A stretch of 64,000 bases of DNA, from positions 1 through 64,000 of the forward strand of contig JANQOX010000019.1 of NCBI GenBank assembly GCA_028285625.1, written 5' to 3'. The notes below the pieces were generated by a model. The model searched no databases and had not been told where the DNA came from. It saw only the letters and a list, made by a program, of their open reading frames with translations. The translations under genes and the position numbers were made by a program. This document shows, one piece after another, positions 31,594 to 40,363 of the stretch (position 1 is the first letter of the stretch; each line of letters starts with the position of its first letter). This DNA is from Myxococcota bacterium. GTDB taxonomy: Bacteria > Myxococcota_A > UBA9160 > UBA6930.

Positions 31594-33891
31594 TCAGGCT
31601 CTCGTGCGGATCAGCAGGGCGGGGAGCATCACCAGGTCGGTGAGCAGGCAGATGCCCATGGTCACGGCCGACAGGATGCCGAACTGCTGAAGGGTGGCGA
31701 AGCCCGAGAGGGCGACCACCAGGAAGCCGGCCATCAGCATGACGGTGGTGATGGCGATGGGACGTCCCACGCGCAGCCCGGTCACGCGCGCCGCCTGCTC
31801 GGGCGATAGGCCCGCGCGGCGCTCGGTGCCGTAGCGCACCAGGAAATGAGCCGTGTCGTCGATGGCGATGCCGAGGGCCACGCTGCCGATCAAGCTGGTG
31901 GGCAGCGACAACGACGCGGCGCCCAGACCCAGGATGCCGAAGTACATCACCACCGGGACGAAGTTCGGCACCATCGCCACGCCGCCCAGCCGAAAGGACC
32001 GGAACGCCACCGACACCAGGATCAGGATGGCGAGGCCGGCGAGCCCGACCGTGCGCGGCTGACTGCGCGCGATGCCGTCCGCACTGCGGGCCAGCAGGAT
32101 CGCGTTGCCGGTGACCGCCGCGGTGATGCCCTCGGGCACGTCCGCCCCGGCCACCACCGCCTCGAGATCGCTCGCGACCCCGCGCACCGCCTGGGTGCCG
32201 AGCGCTCCGGTGCGCGCGAGGATGTTCGCCTTGCCGTGGTTCACGTTGGTGAAGGCGTCGAGGTGTCCCTTCGGCGCCATGAACAGGATCTCGGCGACAC
32301 CGCCACGCGTGTCGGGGATGCGCTCTTCGGCCGGGTCGTCCTTGGCGAGCTTCCGGTTCATGAGCCGCACGGTGTCGACCAGCGACAGGCTCCGGCTGAC
32401 CGCCGGGATCTCCTCGGCGCGCTTCTGCACGCGGTCGAGCATGTGCACGGCCTCGGGCTCTCGAAAGGCGCCTGCGCCATCGCCCCGGAACGAGACGTAG
32501 ATGGGCACGGCCCCGGCGAGCAGCCGGTTCACGGCCTCGAACTCCTGGCGCACCGGCGCGTCTTCGGGAAAGAACGACAGGTAGTCGGTGTCGATCACGA
32601 TCCGGGGGATCGCAAAGCCACACAGCACCAGCAGGGACGCCCAGACCACGATCACCGTTCCCGAGCGTCGGCTCGCGAGATCGGCCACGCGTTCGAGAAC
32701 GCGGTCGACGGCCAGGGCGATGCGGCCCGAGAGCCGATCGGCATCGCCGGCGGGGTGCGGGCGAAGCGGCATGAGAGCCAGGGCCGCCGGCAGGCCCGTG
32801 ACGCTGAGCAGCGTGATCGCGGCCACGCCCAGCACCGAGAAGGCGCCGACCTCGAACACCGCCGGGACGTCGGTGATGAGCAGCGCACCGAAGCCGATCA
32901 TGGTGGTCGCGCCCGCCACGCCCACGGGCAGGCGCAGGTGGCGCAGCGTGCGCTCCGCCGCCTGTCGGGGCGTTTCGGCCTCGAGCGCCTCCTCTTCGTA
33001 GCGCGCCAGCGCATGGATTCCGTAGACGCTGCCGATCGCCGAGAGCATCGGCGCGAGCAGCGTGGTGAGCACCGTGAGCGGACGATCGAGGTAGGCGATC
33101 CCCCCGAACGTCCAGATCGTGGCCAGCACGATGATGCCCATGGGCAGCACCACGCCGCGGCGCGTCCCGAAGACGAGCCACAGGCCCAGCGCCACCACAC
33201 CGAGTGCCGCCGGGATCAGCACCCGCATGTCGCGCAGCATCAGGTGGTAGACGCGCGTCTTCACGTGGCTGCGCCCCGCCACGTGGAACTGCACGCCTTC
33301 GGTCCGGTACTCGTCGAGCACCTCCATCACCCGGGCGTCGATGCGGCTCTCGATGAAGACCTGATCGGTCATCCTGCGGAACGTGACGTTGATCGCGGCG
33401 GTGCGGCCGTCGTCCGAGATCAGCGTGCGCCGATACATGGGGTCCCGTACGGCATCGCGCTCGAGCTGCGCCAGGGCCTCCGCGCTCTCGGGCACCTCTT
33501 CGATGAAGTCGGCCACCTCGAGCCAGTCGTTCTCGTGGTCGTAGCGGAAGGCGACCACGTCCATCAGGCTCGAGACCTGGCGCACCTCCGGAAAACGCGC
33601 GATCCGATTGGTGACGTCGCCCAGGCGCCGCAGCATGTCGGCATGGAAGACACCGCCCTCGGTCTCCATGGCGATCACGTAGACCTCGTCCTCGCCGAAG
33701 TCGGCGACGGCCTCCTGGTAGACCTCGCGCGCCGGGTCGCCGGTGGGGAGCAGCGGCTCGGTGGATGGGTCGATGCGCAGGTTGAGACCCACGGGCGGCC
33801 CCGCCAGCAGCGCGAAGCCTGCCAGTCCGGTGATCGCGAACAGCACGGTCAGCACCCAGACCGGGCGACCCGCCACCCAGGACGGGCGCAT
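31594..33891 (-). CDS. MMPL/RND-family lipid exporter
   Basis: A 765-residue membrane transporter if started at ATG 33891; the open frame continues upstream and encodes one more hydrophobic stretch, so a GTG or TTG start slightly earlier is possible. It has the duplicated RND layout: helix 1 (VWVLTVLFAITGLAGFALLA), a periplasmic domain, five helices with a sterol-sensing-like segment (LLAPMLSAIGSVYGIHALAR), then a repeat of the pattern ending SLIGSVALGIAIDDTAHFLV (IDDTAH relay motif) and FGILSAVTMGICLLTDLVML. It resembles HpnN and MMPL proteins that move hopanoids or other lipids. The facing LolA-like gene is the likely partner. Confidence 0.84.
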   Translation of the reverse strand: MRPSWVAGRPVWVLTVLFAITGLAGFALLAGPPVGLNLRIDPSTEPLLPTGDPAREVYQEAVADFGEDEVYVIAMETEGGVFHADMLRRLGDVTNRIARFPEVRQVSSLMDVVAFRYDHENDWLEVADFIEEVPESAEALAQLERDAVRDPMYRRTLISDDGRTAAINVTFRRMTDQVFIESRIDARVMEVLDEYRTEGVQFHVAGRSHVKTRVYHLMLRDMRVLIPAALGVVALGLWLVFGTRRGVVLPMGIIVLATIWTFGGIAYLDRPLTVLTTLLAPMLSAIGSVYGIHALARYEEEALEAETPRQAAERTLRHLRLPVGVAGATTMIGFGALLITDVPAVFEVGAFSVLGVAAITLLSVTGLPAALALMPLRPHPAGDADRLSGRIALAVDRVLERVADLASRRSGTVIVVWASLLVLCGFAIPRIVIDTDYLSFFPEDAPVRQEFEAVNRLLAGAVPIYVSFRGDGAGAFREPEAVHMLDRVQKRAEEIPAVSRSLSLVDTVRLMNRKLAKDDPAEERIPDTRGGVAEILFMAPKGHLDAFTNVNHGKANILARTGALGTQAVRGVASDLEAVVAGADVPEGITAAVTGNAILLARSADGIARSQPRTVGLAGLAILILVSVAFRSFRLGGVAMVPNFVPVVMYFGILGLGAASLSLPTSLIGSVALGIAIDDTAHFLVRYGTERRAGLSPEQAARVTGLRVGRPIAITTVMLMAGFLVVALSGFATLQQFGILSAVTMGICLLTDLVMLPALLIRTRA

Positions 33892-34057
33892 CGCGGCCAA
33901 GGTGAACCCCACGGCGAGCACCACCGCTGCGGCGGCGGCGAACTCGATCGGCGATGCGGTCGGCAGCGTCCCTCCGAGACCCGGCCCCGGAGTGTAGGGC
34001 GGCGGCTTGTAGGGGGTAGGGAATTTGCGATGATCCGTGTCCGCGGACCGGATGCGT

Positions 34058-34134
<77 letters not shown>

Positions 34135-34237
34135 CCACCGCCCTACCCATGCCGGCCCCAGCGCCGCCCCGGGCGGACCGCTCCCCGGACCCATGGGCGC
34201 GCCATGCTAGCTTCGGGCGCACGCCCCGAGGTGGCCC

Positions 34238-34798
34238 ATGCCCCGCAGCGCCCCCCTGCCCTCGCTCCCCACGATCGCGCTGGCGACCCTGGCCCTGATC
34301 GCCCTGGCCCCCAGCCTGGGCTGCGCCCGCGAGGCGACCGGCCCCGACGTGCCGGTCGAGATCGGCGACCTGGGAATGGACCCGACGTCCGGCGCCTTCG
34401 TGGTGGTCCTCGAGGAGCAGGGAGGGGTCCGACGCCTGCCCATCTGGATCGGACACTCGGAGGCGCGCGCCATCGCGAGCGAGCTCGAGCACGAGGTCCC
34501 GCTGCGCCCGAATACGCACGACCTCGCCAAGCGGCTGGTCGACCGGCTCGACGGCGCGCTCGAGCGCGTGGTGGTGACGGAACTCTCCGAAGGCATCTAC
34601 TACGCCCGCATCGATCTGCGCGCGGGCGGCCGGCGGCTGGCCGTCGACTCGCGACCGAGCGACGCGATCGCCCTGGCGCTGCGCTACGGCGCACCGCTGT
34701 TCGTGCGCGAAGCCGTATTCGAGCAGTCCGACGAGGCAGAAAGAGCGCCGCCTCGTGGCGATTCTCGCGACCGGCAAGTGCGCCACCGGAGTCTGTGA
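34238..34798 (+). CDS. bifunctional-nuclease (BFN/DUF151) domain lipoprotein
   Basis: A 186-residue protein from ATG 34238. Residues 1-29 are a lipoprotein signal ending APSLGC, unusual for this otherwise cytoplasmic domain family. The BFN domain is complete: GMDPTSGAFVVVLEEQGGVR, LPIWIGHSEARAIASELE, THDLAKRLVDRLDGALERVV, TELSEGIYYARIDLRAGGRR and VDSRPSDAIALALRYGAPLF. The RPSDAIALALR segment is the family's most conserved part. Plant and Thermotoga members have been reported as dual DNase/RNase or regulators; what a membrane-anchored version does outside the cytoplasm is unknown. The basic tail DRQVRHRSL lies beyond the domain. Confidence 0.85.
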   Translation: MPRSAPLPSLPTIALATLALIALAPSLGCAREATGPDVPVEIGDLGMDPTSGAFVVVLEEQGGVRRLPIWIGHSEARAIASELEHEVPLRPNTHDLAKRLVDRLDGALERVVVTELSEGIYYARIDLRAGGRRLAVDSRPSDAIALALRYGAPLFVREAVFEQSDEAERAPPRGDSRDRQVRHRSL

Positions 34799-34812
34799 TC
34801 CGGAACACGAAC

Positions 34813-34832
34813 CTCGATGTGCACGCATCGAG
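34813..34832 (+). terminator. small hairpin after the BFN gene
   Basis: CTCGATG (34813-34819) and CATCGAG (34826-34832) form a 7-bp hairpin with a 6-nt loop, 14 nt after the stop. A second palindrome (CCACCG-T-CGGTGG) lies at 34849-34861. No T tract follows. Otherwise the 176 nt up to the next gene show nothing clear. Confidence 0.35.
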
Positions 34833-34974
34833 AGCTGCGCATCGCATGCCACCGTCGGTGGCGGGCTTCGTTGACAGCCCATCGCGCCGGTGGCAGGATC
34901 GGCCCGCTCCTCCCCCGTAGGCCGTCGTCCGCCACATCCCTGGTTGGTCGCCCTGCACCACGCGAAGGCACCCC

Positions 34975-35226
34975 ATGAACCACGCGCACATGGCCTGGGA
35001 GTTCGTCGACCTCTTCGCCGAGCTTCCCAACGACCAGATCAACGAGATGCTGGCGAAGAACGTCCCGATGGAGACGCTCGAGTTCTTCAACGCGTACGCG
35101 GAGACCTACGGCCGCTCGGCGGCGATGGATGGCGAGTCGCGCAAGCGCCTGCCCAACCTGTTGCTGGTGGGCTACCTGCTGCGCGTGCTCGAGGAGCGCC
35201 TGCTCGACGAGCAGCCGCTCGACTAG
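34975..35226 (+). CDS. small conserved-looking hypothetical protein
   Basis: An 83-residue acidic protein from ATG 34975 with a GAAGG ribosome site. It is predicted to be almost all helical: HMAWEFVDLFAELPNDQINE, then NVPMETLEFFNAYAETYGRS and RLPNLLLVGYLLRVLEERLL. It has no signal peptide, Cys or His cluster, or membrane segment. Codon third positions are GC-rich like the neighbours, so it is very likely a real gene. It lies 12 nt before ridA, so the two are probably co-transcribed. I do not recognise the family; a small regulatory or adaptor protein is a guess. Confidence 0.7.
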   Translation: MNHAHMAWEFVDLFAELPNDQINEMLAKNVPMETLEFFNAYAETYGRSAAMDGESRKRLPNLLLVGYLLRVLEERLLDEQPLD

Positions 35227-35238
35227 CCGCAACCGCCG

Positions 35239-35631
35239 ATGAAGCGCGAAGTCCGCTCGGCCGCCGCCCCGGAGCCGGTGGGGCCGTACTCCCAGGCCAT
35301 CGCCCATGGGGGCCTGCTGTTCGCGTCGGGTCAGATTCCGCTCGATCCCACCACCGGCGAGCTGGTGGACGGAGAGATCGAGGCGCAGGCCGAGCGCGTG
35401 CTCGCGAACCTGCGCGCGGTGCTCGAGGCCGCGGGGTGCAGCTTCGACCACGTGCTGCGGGTCACGATCTACATGACCGACCTGTCGCTCTTCGCGCGGG
35501 TGAATGCGGTCTACGCCAGGGCGTTCGCCCGCGAACCCATGCCGGCACGGGCCACCGTGGGCGTGTCGGCGTTGCCGCTCGGGGCCGCGGTCGAGATGGA
35601 CGCGATCGCGGCGCTGCCCGAGACGCCCTAG
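35239..35631 (+). CDS. ridA: RidA family reactive-intermediate deaminase
   Basis: A 130-residue single-domain RidA (YjgF/YER057c) protein from ATG 35239. The family signature runs throughout: AAPEPVGPYSQAIAHGGLLF, ASGQIPLDPTTGELVDGEIE, QAERVLANLRAVLEAAGCSF, VTIYMTDLSLFARVNAVYAR and FAREPMPARATVGVSALPLG, then VEMDAIA. The active-site Arg (PARATV) and Glu are present as in enzymes that hydrolyse 2-aminoacrylate and other enamines or imines formed by PLP enzymes. It follows the 83-residue gene by 12 nt. Its stop codon overlaps the stop of the convergent CPBP gene on the 4-nt palindrome CTAG. Confidence 0.93.
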   Translation: MKREVRSAAAPEPVGPYSQAIAHGGLLFASGQIPLDPTTGELVDGEIEAQAERVLANLRAVLEAAGCSFDHVLRVTIYMTDLSLFARVNAVYARAFAREPMPARATVGVSALPLGAAVEMDAIAALPETP

Positions 35632-36230
35632 GGCGAGCGTCTGGCGGCATCCGAGTTCGCCAGCCAGTGCAGGTTGAGGGCGTTCACGGTGACGTGTGCG
35701 ACGGCCGGCGCCACCACGCTGCCGGTCCAATCGAACAGCGCGCCGAAGAGCACGCCCACCACCAGCGCAAACACCGCCCACGGCGCGAATTCGCGACGGG
35801 GCAGGAAGTGCGCCAGGGCGAACACGAGGCTCGCCCACACCAGGCCCACCTGGGGCTGGAGCGCACCGCGAAACAGGATCTCCTCACCCAGGCCACTCGC
35901 GAGGGCGAGCCACACCACGGTTCGCGTCGGCAGGGGCCCGAGCGTCGCGGCCAGCGCGTCGGACAGGCGCTGGCCGCTTGGGCTGTGCCGCGTCCAGAGA
36001 CGCGAGCCCGCGACCACCACCAGGCCTACGGCGACCCCGAGTGCCCCCTGGCCCAGCAGCCCTTCCGCCGAGGGCGGCGCTGCACCCGGCGCGAGCCACG
36101 CGGCCTCTCCCGAGGCCAGGGCGCGCCAGGCGACCCCGGCTGCGGCCATCAGCGCATAGAAGCCCAGCGAGAGCCCGACGGGAAACGGGCGTTGCGGCGC
36201 GTTCCCCGCCCCGAGGGGACCTGATTCCAT
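35628..36230 (-). CDS. CPBP-family intramembrane metalloprotease
   Basis: A 200-residue membrane protein from ATG 36230. It has about five to six hydrophobic segments and the three CPBP/CAAX-protease motifs: GLGEEILFRGALQP (EExxxR, metal-activating glutamates), a FALAHF segment and VAHVTVNALNLHWL (HxxxN). These enzymes (Rce1-like/Abi) cleave within membranes; bacterial roles range from bacteriocin self-immunity to protein maturation, and most are unassigned. The stop overlaps ridA's stop on CTAG. The upstream region shared with greA holds a palindromic tandem repeat (36268-36342). Confidence 0.85.
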   Translation of the reverse strand: MESGPLGAGNAPQRPFPVGLSLGFYALMAAAGVAWRALASGEAAWLAPGAAPPSAEGLLGQGALGVAVGLVVVAGSRLWTRHSPSGQRLSDALAATLGPLPTRTVVWLALASGLGEEILFRGALQPQVGLVWASLVFALAHFLPRREFAPWAVFALVVGVLFGALFDWTGSVVAPAVAHVTVNALNLHWLANSDAARRSP

Positions 36231-36267
36231 GGCGACCACCGGGGCCAGTCGGTAGCCTTTTTGGTGG

Positions 36268-36342
36268 ATCGACGCCCTGCGACGGGCGTCGATTGCGCAT
36301 TTTGGACCCCGCGACGGGCGTCGATTGCGCGTCTTGGACCCC
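36268..36342. repeat. palindrome plus 32-bp tandem repeat between CPBP and greA
   Basis: A perfect 10-bp hairpin (ATCGACGCCC at 36268-36277, GGGCGTCGAT at 36284-36293, 6-nt loop) runs into two tandem 32-nt units (36279-36310 and 36311-36342) that differ at two positions. Each unit contains GGGCGTCGAT and ends TTGGACCCC. The array fills half of the divergent promoter region. Confidence 0.8.
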
Positions 36343-36384
36343 GAGCCTGCGCTTGCCAGCGAGACGGCTCGCTTCTGGGGGCAC

Positions 36385-36876
36385 ATGAGCGACCGGGTCC
36401 CGATGACACCGAGTGGCCACGCGAGCCTCGAGGCCGAGATCAAGCGTCTGAAGTCCGAGGAGCGCCCCCGGATCGTGCGTGAGATCGAGGAGGCGCGCGC
36501 CCACGGCGACATCTCGGAGAATGCCGAGTACCACGCCGCCAAGGAGCGCCAGGGCCACATCGAGGCCCGCATCGCGCTCGTCGAAGACAAGCTCGCGCGG
36601 GCCCAGGTGATCGATGGCACCGGTCAGGGCACCGACCGCGTGAGCTTTGGTGCCACCGTGGCTCTCGAGGACTCGGAAACCGGCGAGGAGGTGACCTACA
36701 CCATCGTCGGCGAGGACGAGGCAGACGTCTCCAGTGGCAAGATCTCGGTGACCTCTCCCGTGGCCCGAGCGCTGATGGGCAAGGAGCGCGACGCCACCGT
36801 GCAGGTCAAGGTTCCCAAGGGGACCCGCGAGTTCGAGGTGCTGGAGATCCGCTTCGAGCTGCTGGCCGGCGACTAG
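36385..36876 (+). CDS. greA: transcription elongation factor GreA
   Basis: A 163-residue protein, starting at ATG 36385 (MSDRVPMTPSGHASLEAEIK). It has the N-terminal coiled-coil finger with the RNA-polymerase active-site tip HGDISENAEYHAAKERQGHI (acidic D and E at the tip) and the C-terminal FKBP-like domain VSFGATVALEDSETGEEVTY, SSGKISVTSPVARALMGKER. Length and motifs fit GreA, which rescues backtracked RNA polymerase by stimulating transcript cleavage. It is divergent from the CPBP protease and followed 59 nt later by an adenylate cyclase gene. Confidence 0.95.
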   Translation: MSDRVPMTPSGHASLEAEIKRLKSEERPRIVREIEEARAHGDISENAEYHAAKERQGHIEARIALVEDKLARAQVIDGTGQGTDRVSFGATVALEDSETGEEVTYTIVGEDEADVSSGKISVTSPVARALMGKERDATVQVKVPKGTREFEVLEIRFELLAGD

Positions 36877-36935
36877 CCGGGGGCGGTCCCACCCGTCGGG
36901 CTCCGCTCAGGGGGCCGTTCTGCCGATGGCAGGGC

Positions 36936-37874
36936 GTGAGTTCGCTGCGAACGCGCCTGGCCACGATGGTCCTGGGGCTGCTGGCCGCGCTGGCGGCCGC
37001 CCTGGTCGCCGTCGCCCACGCCTGGCCGGCGGCTCTGCCGGCCGCCGCCGCGTTGCTTCCCCTGGTGGGGGCGCTGGCGGCGTCGCTCCTGGTGGGCAGC
37101 CTGGTGCGGCCGCTCGAGCGGCTCCGCATCGGCGTCTCGCGACTGGCCGCGGGCGACCTCGCCGCGCGGGTGCCTCCCACCAGCCGCTGTGAGATCGGCC
37201 TGCTCACCCGGGCCGTGAACGAGCTGGGCGAGACCCTGCAGGACCACGCGCGGGTGCAGGATGCATTCGGGCGCTACGCGAGCGACTGGGTGCTGCACCG
37301 CGTGCTGTCCGAGCCCGGCGGCATCGTGCCCGAGGGCACCGAGACCGAGGTGACCCTGCTGTTCGCCGACGTGCGGTCGTTTACGCGCCTGAGCGAGGGC
37401 ATGGAGGCGAAGGACGTGGTCTCGCTGCTGAACGAGGTCTTTCAGCTGGCCTCGGACTGCATCCTTCGCCGCGGCGGCACCATCGACAAGTTCATGGGCG
37501 ATGCCGTCATGGCCTGGTTCGGCGCGCCCATGCCCTCGCCCGACCACCCGCTCGCTGCGGTGGAGGCGGCGCGCGACCTGCAGCAGGCCCTGCGCGAACG
37601 CGCCGGCGGGGTGGCCGTGGAGATGGGCATCGGCGTGCACGTGGGTCGCGTCATCGTCGGGACCATCGGTTCCGATCGGCGCAGTGACTTCACCGCCATC
37701 GGCGACGCCGTGAACGTGGCGCAGCGCCTCGAGGCGCTCGCCGGCCCCGGCGAGGTGCTCGTCTCCGAGGCCGTCTGGCGGCGCACCCGCGACACGGTGA
37801 CGCAGCGATTCGCCGGGACGCGAAAGCTGCCCGGCCGCGAGGCCGAGGTGGTGGTCTACGCGGTGGACGTTTAG
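36936..37874 (+). CDS. HAMP-domain class III adenylate cyclase
   Basis: A 312-residue protein from GTG 36936. Two membrane helices (residues about 8-28 and 30-55) have almost no periplasmic loop between them. They lead to a HAMP linker (VRPLERLRIGVSRLAAGDLA) and a class III cyclase domain from about residue 125. Both metal aspartates are visible (LLFADVRSFTRLSE; KFMGDAVMAWFG). The Lys in DKFMGD and the Asp in SDFTAIGDAVNVAQRLE are the pair that selects adenine, so cAMP is the expected product. The transition-state Arg is in NVAQRLE. With no sensor loop, the signal may come through the membrane helices or a partner. tRNA-Asn follows 14 nt later. Confidence 0.9.
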   Translation: MSSLRTRLATMVLGLLAALAAALVAVAHAWPAALPAAAALLPLVGALAASLLVGSLVRPLERLRIGVSRLAAGDLAARVPPTSRCEIGLLTRAVNELGETLQDHARVQDAFGRYASDWVLHRVLSEPGGIVPEGTETEVTLLFADVRSFTRLSEGMEAKDVVSLLNEVFQLASDCILRRGGTIDKFMGDAVMAWFGAPMPSPDHPLAAVEAARDLQQALRERAGGVAVEMGIGVHVGRVIVGTIGSDRRSDFTAIGDAVNVAQRLEALAGPGEVLVSEAVWRRTRDTVTQRFAGTRKLPGREAEVVVYAVDV

Positions 37875-37888
37875 AATCCGCCGCCCGT

Positions 37889-37964
37889 TCCCCGGTAGCT
37901 CAGTTGGTAGAGCAAGCGGCTGTTAACCGCTGGGTCGCAGGTTCGAGTCCTGCCCGGGGAGCCA
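37889..37964 (+). tRNA. tRNA-Asn (anticodon GTT)
   Basis: The acceptor TCCCCGG pairs with CCGGGGA, followed by discriminator G and an encoded CCA. The anticodon stem AGCGG/CCGCT encloses CTGTTAA, giving anticodon GTT. The D-loop (AGCTCAGTTGGTAGAGC) and T-loop (GTTCGAGTC) are canonical; 76 nt including CCA. Confidence 0.98.
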
Positions 37965-38110
37965 TCGCACCCTTCGCAGCCGACGCCCCCTGGCGTCCGC
38001 GCAAGCGAAGCCCCCGGCCCCGGTTCGAGGGAACGAGGCTCGCCCCGCGGGGCCGCGCCGTCCTGGCTTCCGGGGGGATCGCGCTGCTGCCATGCGCGCT
38101 GGGTGGCCGA

Positions 38111-38116
38111 TAGAAT
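38111..38116 (+). promoter_or_regulatory. -10-like TAGAAT of ppk1
   Basis: TAGAAT lies 24 nt before the ppk1 TTG, with a CAGGAGA ribosome site (38128-38134) in between. This gene therefore has a normal leader, unlike the leaderless group. Confidence 0.45.
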
Positions 38117-38140
38117 GTCGTATTCCCAGGAGACCCCCCA

Positions 38141-40354
38141 TTGGCCACCGACCCCGAAGCCACGCCCCGCCCCGCCACCGTTGGACGGGGCCCGCGCTCG
38201 GGTGTGTCCTATCCGGTCCCGGAGCCCGGCGACGGCCACGACCTGTCGCGGCCCGAGTACTACCTGAACCGCGAGCTGACCTGGCTCTCGTTCAACGAGC
38301 GCGTGCTCGCCGAAGCCGAAGACCCGCGCACGCCGCTGCTCGAGCGCGTGAAGTTCCTCGCGATCGTCAGCGCGAACCTGGACGAGTTCGTGATGAAACG
38401 GCTCGGCGGCCTCAAGCAGCAGGTCGCCGCGGGTGTGCGCGACCGCACCGTCGACGGGCGCACCCCCGAAGAGCAGATCGCCGAGTGCGCCGAGGTGATC
38501 CGCGAACTCAACCTGCGCCAGCAGGCGTTGCTTCGAGAGCTGCGAAAGGAGCTCGGCGACGCGGGCATCCAGCTCGCGCGTCACGACGACCTCACGGCGG
38601 ACCAGCAGAGCTGGCTGCGCGACTACTACCTGCGCAACATCTTCCCGCTGGTCACGCCCCAGGCGATGGACCCGGCCCACCCGTTCCCGTTCATCTCGAA
38701 CCTGTCCCTGAACCTGCTGCTCACCGTCCGCCACCCGCGCGACGACACGCCCTCGCTCACGCGCGTCAAGGTGCCGGTGGGCTCGGGCATTCAGCGCTTC
38801 CTGCGCGTGCAAGAAGAGGCCGTCTACATCCCGCTCGAGGAGGTGATGGCCCACAACCTCGACCTGCTGCTTCCGGGAATCGAGATCGAGAGCTGCGAGC
38901 TGTTCCGCGTCACCCGCAACGCCAACACCGAGCGCGACGAGGACACCGCAGAGGACCTGCTCGCGATGATCGAGACCGAGCTTCGCGAGCGACGTTTCGC
39001 CCCGATCGTGCGCATGGCAGCCGGCAGCGGCATGAGCGACTTCCACCGAGGCATGCTCGCCGCCGAACTCGGCCTCGACGAGGTGGACGACGTGGTCGTC
39101 CTCGACGGCATGCTGGGCATGGCCGACCTCATGGAGATCGCCACCCTTCCCTACCCGGACCTCCATGATCCGCCGCACCACCCGGTGGACCACCCGCGCA
39201 TCACCCGCGACCGCAACCTCTTCCACCAGATCCGCGACGCCGGGGCGATGCTGATCCAGCACCCCTACGAGTCGTTCTCCTCCACGGTCGACCGGTTCCT
39301 GCGCGAAGCGGCCCAGGACCCGAAGGTCCGTGCGATCAAGATGACCCTGTACCGCACGTCCGAGGACACCAACGTGATCGACCTGTTGGTCGAGGCCGCT
39401 CGCAACGGCAAGCAGGTGGCGGTGGTCGTGGAGCTCAAGGCCCGCTTCGACGAGGACGCGAACATCCGCTGGGCGAGCCGCCTGGAAGAAGCCGGCATCC
39501 ACGTGACCTACGGCGTGGTGGGTCTCAAGACCCACTGCAAGGTCATCCTCGTGGTCCGCCAGGACTACCACGGCTTGCGCCGCTACGCGCATCTGGGCAC
39601 CGGCAACTACCACGCCGGCAACGCGCGCATCTACTCCGACGTGGGCCTGCTCACCAGCGACGACGCCATCGGCGAGGACCTGACCGAGCTGTTCAACTAC
39701 CTGACCACGGGTTTCAAGCCGAAGCGCCGCTACGGCAAGGTGCTGCCCGCTCCCACCCTGCTCAAGCGCGCGCTGATCGACAAGATCGACCGCGAGATCG
39801 AGCTGCACTCGGAGGCCTCTCCCGGCCTGATCCAGCTCAAGATGAATGCCCTCGAAGACGCCGACGTCACCCGTGCGCTGTACCGCGCGTCCCAGGCGGG
39901 CGTCGCGGTCGACCTGTTGGTTCGCGACAGCTGCCGGTTGCGCCCGGGCATCGCCGGGCTCTCGGAGAGCGCACGGGTGATTAGCATCGTGGGCCGCTTC
40001 CTCGAGCACGCGCGCATCTACTACTTCCGCGCCGGCGGCGAGGAGGAGTACTACATCGGTTCCGCCGACTGCATGAAGCGCAACCTCGAGAGCCGCGTGG
40101 AGACCGTCGTACCGGTGAGCGACCCGCGCCTGCAAGCCGAGCTGCGCTACGTCCTCGACGTCCAGCTCGCCGACCGCGTGGGGGCCTGGGAGATGCAGGC
40201 CGACGGCACCTATCAGAAGCTCTCACCGCACAAGGGCAAGAAGGCCCGACACTCGCAGGTCATGCTCACCGCCCGCGCAGAGGACGCCCACCGCGAAGCC
40301 ACCCGCCTGCGCAAGCGCAGCATCAAGGGGATCGCGCGTCGATCCAGCGACTGA
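38141..40354 (+). CDS. ppk1: polyphosphate kinase 1
   Basis: A 737-residue enzyme starting at TTG 38141 with a good ribosome site. It polymerises the ATP gamma-phosphate into polyphosphate. All four PPK1 domains are recognisable: N-terminal YYLNRELTWLSFNERVLAEA, the head domain with SANLDEFVMKRLGGLKQQV, and two phospholipase-D-like catalytic domains. The autophosphorylated His is in GLKTHCKVILVVRQ (near residue 465), followed by HLGTGNYHAGNARIYSDVGL. The second HKD-like site is in RDSCRLRPGIAGLSE to RAGGEEEYYIGSADC. About 40 residues of Lys/Arg-rich tail end the protein. It sits alone after tRNA-Asn and is followed nine nt later by a convergent DUF1501 gene. Confidence 0.96.
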   Translation: MATDPEATPRPATVGRGPRSGVSYPVPEPGDGHDLSRPEYYLNRELTWLSFNERVLAEAEDPRTPLLERVKFLAIVSANLDEFVMKRLGGLKQQVAAGVRDRTVDGRTPEEQIAECAEVIRELNLRQQALLRELRKELGDAGIQLARHDDLTADQQSWLRDYYLRNIFPLVTPQAMDPAHPFPFISNLSLNLLLTVRHPRDDTPSLTRVKVPVGSGIQRFLRVQEEAVYIPLEEVMAHNLDLLLPGIEIESCELFRVTRNANTERDEDTAEDLLAMIETELRERRFAPIVRMAAGSGMSDFHRGMLAAELGLDEVDDVVVLDGMLGMADLMEIATLPYPDLHDPPHHPVDHPRITRDRNLFHQIRDAGAMLIQHPYESFSSTVDRFLREAAQDPKVRAIKMTLYRTSEDTNVIDLLVEAARNGKQVAVVVELKARFDEDANIRWASRLEEAGIHVTYGVVGLKTHCKVILVVRQDYHGLRRYAHLGTGNYHAGNARIYSDVGLLTSDDAIGEDLTELFNYLTTGFKPKRRYGKVLPAPTLLKRALIDKIDREIELHSEASPGLIQLKMNALEDADVTRALYRASQAGVAVDLLVRDSCRLRPGIAGLSESARVISIVGRFLEHARIYYFRAGGEEEYYIGSADCMKRNLESRVETVVPVSDPRLQAELRYVLDVQLADRVGAWEMQADGTYQKLSPHKGKKARHSQVMLTARAEDAHREATRLRKRSIKGIARRSSD

Positions 40355-40363
40355 GCGCTCGGA

